Assembly (NCBI GenBank): GCA_009843725.1
Contig: VYCX01000414.1
Location: forward strand, 1 to 6,451
DNA length: 6,451 bases
Origin: Boseongicola sp. SB0675_bin_26
Lineage (GTDB): Bacteria > Pseudomonadota > Alphaproteobacteria > Rhodobacterales > Rhodobacteraceae
Reading direction: 5' to 3'
Shown here: positions 5,906 to 6,451 of the stretch, piece after piece
Layout: each line of letters starts with the position of its first letter
Position numbering within the stretch: the first letter of the stretch is position 1
Notes under the pieces: generated by a model
What the model was told of the DNA's origin: nothing
Seen by the model: the letters and a program-made list of their open reading frames with translations, nothing else
Database searches by the model: none
Translations under genes and position numbers: made by a program

Positions 5906-6451
5906 ATGACAGCCACTTCCCGCGACGCATTGGAAAGCTGGCTTGTCAGTTCCGGCGCATGCTCTGGTGGCACGTTGCCTCAGGAGCGGGACCTGCCCGA
6001 ACAGCAGAGAGTCTTGCGTGGCGAGTTGCGCAAGGCTCTGGTGCCCCTTGATGCGGAAGGCATTGCGAACGCCACATGGACCACCGGACGTTCCTGCGGG
6101 CGCCGTTGGACGCCGAAGGCAGCAACGAGCCGATCGTGCAGCACATGGCCGAAATCACCAGCCCTCACGTCGCGATGATGGCACGCTTGTCGCTCGAGTC
6201 CGAACTGGCCGAACACGCCGACCCGCGCGATTTGACCGAGGCCCGCCAGCTTGCCGACAACATGCGATGGGCCACCAAGCGGGCAAAAGACAAACGGCTT
6301 GATTTGCGACTGCATGAGTTGATCGCCGTGGCCTCTGGCAATCCTCTTCTTGCCGAGCTGCATCGGATCATGAATGCGGTACGGATTTCGGCCGTGCGGT
6401 CCAGACGGGAAGTCCGGCAGGACGGGCTGGCGCCTGACTTCCATTCCTTCG
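5906..6451 (+). pseudogene. GntR/FadR-type transcriptional regulator, frameshifted and running off the window
   Basis: In the first frame (ATG 5906; alternatives ATG 5891, GTG 5870, TTG 5855) the product has a GntR winged-helix domain: ALESWLVSSGACSGGTLPQE, RDLPEQQRVLRGELRKAL, VPLDAEGIANATWTTGR, matching the family pattern LPxERxLAxxxxVSRxTLRKALxxLEAEG. The normal wing ending GRGTFV is cut: the first frame leaves homology at about 6086-6091, and TFLRAPLDAEG continues in the next frame, one base back. That frame is open to the window end and encodes an FCD ligand-binding domain: SPHVAMMARLSLESELAEHA, then KRLDLRLHELIAVASGNPLL (Asp and His of the FCD metal site), and DFHSF at the edge. No single frame makes a whole protein, so DNA binding and effector sensing are separated unless there is a sequencing error. 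It probably once regulated the divergent dehydrogenase-aldolase genes. Confidence 0.75.

Noticed and set aside
1..6451. CRISPR arrays, tRNA or rRNA genes, insertion sequences
   Set aside because: No regularly spaced repeats, cloverleaf sequence, transposase motif or flanking inverted repeats were seen on either strand.

Overview
The window reads as bacterial chromosome, most likely from a GC-rich alphaproteobacterium. This rests on codon use, the Calx-beta/autotransporter architecture and the catabolic gene set; no RNA gene or marker fixes the taxonomy. Base composition changes sharply. The left 2.4 kb is very GC-rich (about 75-78 % in sampled lines), a trough near 2,530-2,760 falls to about 48 % in places, and the rest is about 60-65 %. 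The left gene and the right-hand cluster therefore look like two separate loci.

Layout. (1) 2-2428 (+): 3' part of a large secreted or surface protein with an Ig/cadherin-like domain, a PKD-like domain, a Calx-beta domain and a C-terminal autotransporter-type outer-membrane beta-barrel; its 5' end lies outside the window. (2) 2429-2807: no recognisable gene. (3) 2808-3095 (+): small unrecognised ORF whose stop overlaps the next start. (4) 3092-3925 (+): intact beta-keto acid cleavage enzyme (BKACE/DUF849). (5) 3881-4228 (-), with homology-like coding running on to about 4319: cupin protein with a broken 5' end and changed metal ligands. (6) about 4415-4575 (+): short stretch resembling the N-terminus of an AEC-type permease. 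(7) 4576-5511 (-): intact DHDPS/N-acetylneuraminate-lyase family aldolase. (8) about 5523-5809 (-): remnant of a zinc-type alcohol dehydrogenase, mainly its C-terminus. (9) about 5906 to window end (+): GntR/FadR-type regulator split by a frameshift between its DNA-binding and ligand-binding domains.

Parts 3-9 look like a small-molecule (keto acid/sugar acid type) catabolic cluster with its own divergently transcribed GntR regulator. Two TIM-barrel enzymes, BKACE and the DHDPS-like aldolase, are intact. The regulator, dehydrogenase, cupin and probable permease all show frameshifts, deletions or lost motif residues. I read this as a decaying catabolic island. Isolated indels could be sequencing errors, but the shortened dehydrogenase and permease cannot be explained by single-base errors. 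I see no clear new defence, mobile or RNA system.
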